Below, piece after piece: positions 63,596-64,000 of a DNA stretch of 64,000 bases. How positions within the stretch are numbered: the first letter of the stretch is position 1; every line of letters begins with the position of its first letter. The DNA comes from Gillisia limnaea DSM 15749. Lineage in GTDB: Bacteria > Bacteroidota > Bacteroidia > Flavobacteriales > Flavobacteriaceae. The notes below the pieces were generated by a model. It saw nothing but the letters and a program-made list of their open reading frames with translations, was not told the DNA's origin and ran no database searches. A program made the position numbers and the translations under genes. The stretch is taken from positions 2,794,255-2,858,254 of the forward strand of contig NZ_JH594606.1 of assembly GCF_000243235.1 (NCBI RefSeq). Reading direction: 5' to 3'.

Positions 63596-64000
63596 ATGCA
63601 CATAAATATATCAAGACTAAGTATTCTTTTCATTGCCTTTGCATGGTTCAATCCATCTGTGTCAATGGCGCAACAGCTGGATCCTATTCTAAAGGAACTT
63701 ATAAGTAAAGGTATGGATAAAAGTCATAGTATCAATATTCATCATTTTGATACTGAACAGGCAAAAGTCGATCAAAGATTGGCCAAAGCGGTTTTCCTGC
63801 CCAAAATAACTTTCAATGGCAGTTACGTGCGCCTGGATGACGATATCACGTTTGACGTTGACACTCAAAATCTATTGGTTGCAACACAAAAACTTCTCAT
63901 TAAGGAAGCCGTTGGCATTCCATTTAATGATCCGTTTCCGGGAAATATACAATTAACAGAGGTTCCTAATCTACAAAACAAGAATATCTTAAAATCATCT
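63596..64000 (+). CDS. TolC-family outer-membrane efflux protein, 5' part
   Basis: From ATG 63596 the frame stays open to the window end (135 codons). A signal peptide ends at SVSMAQ (about residue 25). The mature start LDPILKELISKGMDKSHSIN, the segment AKVDQRLAKAVFLPKITFNG and YVRLDDDITF match the first helical repeat of TolC-like channel proteins. This gene was too incomplete to appear as a closed ORF. Membrane-fusion and RND pump genes probably follow outside the window. Confidence 0.85.
   Translation, partial: MHINISRLSILFIAFAWFNPSVSMAQQLDPILKELISKGMDKSHSINIHHFDTEQAKVDQRLAKAVFLPKITFNGSYVRLDDDITFDVDTQNLLVATQKLLIKEAVGIPFNDPFPGNIQLTEVPNLQNKNILKSS

Overview
The window looks like a chromosomal segment from the family Flavobacteriaceae (Bacteroidota). 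The evidence is gldB-gldC, hybrid two-component and DUF-family genes typical of the phylum, TAnnTTTG promoter -7 elements, almost no Shine-Dalgarno sequences, several TTG/GTG starts and low GC. The genus cannot be fixed from sequence alone; a marine or soil gliding relative of Gramella, Salegentibacter or Zunongwangia would fit.

Layout. 1-565 is the end of an rRNA operon (23S 3' end, repeat-filled spacer, 5S, terminator), followed by REP-like palindromes to about 850. 0.9-11.5 kb carries a DUF4403-like protein, a hybrid two-component regulator whose kinase half looks dead, OsmC, an M1 aminopeptidase, a conserved Bacteroidota protein of unknown function and era. 11.6-23.1 kb carries a GH3-family protein, DUF2797, two paralogous small lipoproteins, an IS200-type transposon, an AsmA-like protein, a queuosine-precursor transporter, a FolK-deoxynucleoside kinase fusion, an RNA methyltransferase and rlmN; its intergenic regions are rich in repeat families. 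23.9-32.6 kb is one 2898-codon cyclic beta-glucan synthase gene. 33-38 kb has a polyprenyl synthase and a small carbohydrate locus (esterase, GH2 enzyme with malectin-like tail, decayed esterase copy). 38.3-40.7 kb is a sigma / anti-sigma / outer-membrane protein operon. 41-58 kb is mostly housekeeping: dnaG, a LuxR-type regulator with an altered phosphosite, nadE, gldBC, rho, truA plus an ABC exporter, cdaA-folP, tpiA-prmA and clpS. 58-64 kb has a secreted M57-type metalloprotease, a PAS histidine kinase, tRNA-Arg, an attC-like cassette region, a Crp-type regulator and the start of a TolC-family efflux gene.

The parts most worth a second look are: (i) an MDR dehydrogenase gene followed by an integron attC-like palindrome and then a decayed second gene with another palindrome (61.2-62.8 kb); (ii) an IS200-type element whose start codon lies inside a 14-bp hairpin; (iii) two signalling proteins lacking canonical phosphorylation residues; (iv) the complete cyclic glucan synthase; (v) the remnants and repeats around the GH2/esterase locus and tRNA-Arg. 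All family assignments come from reading motifs; no database search was run.
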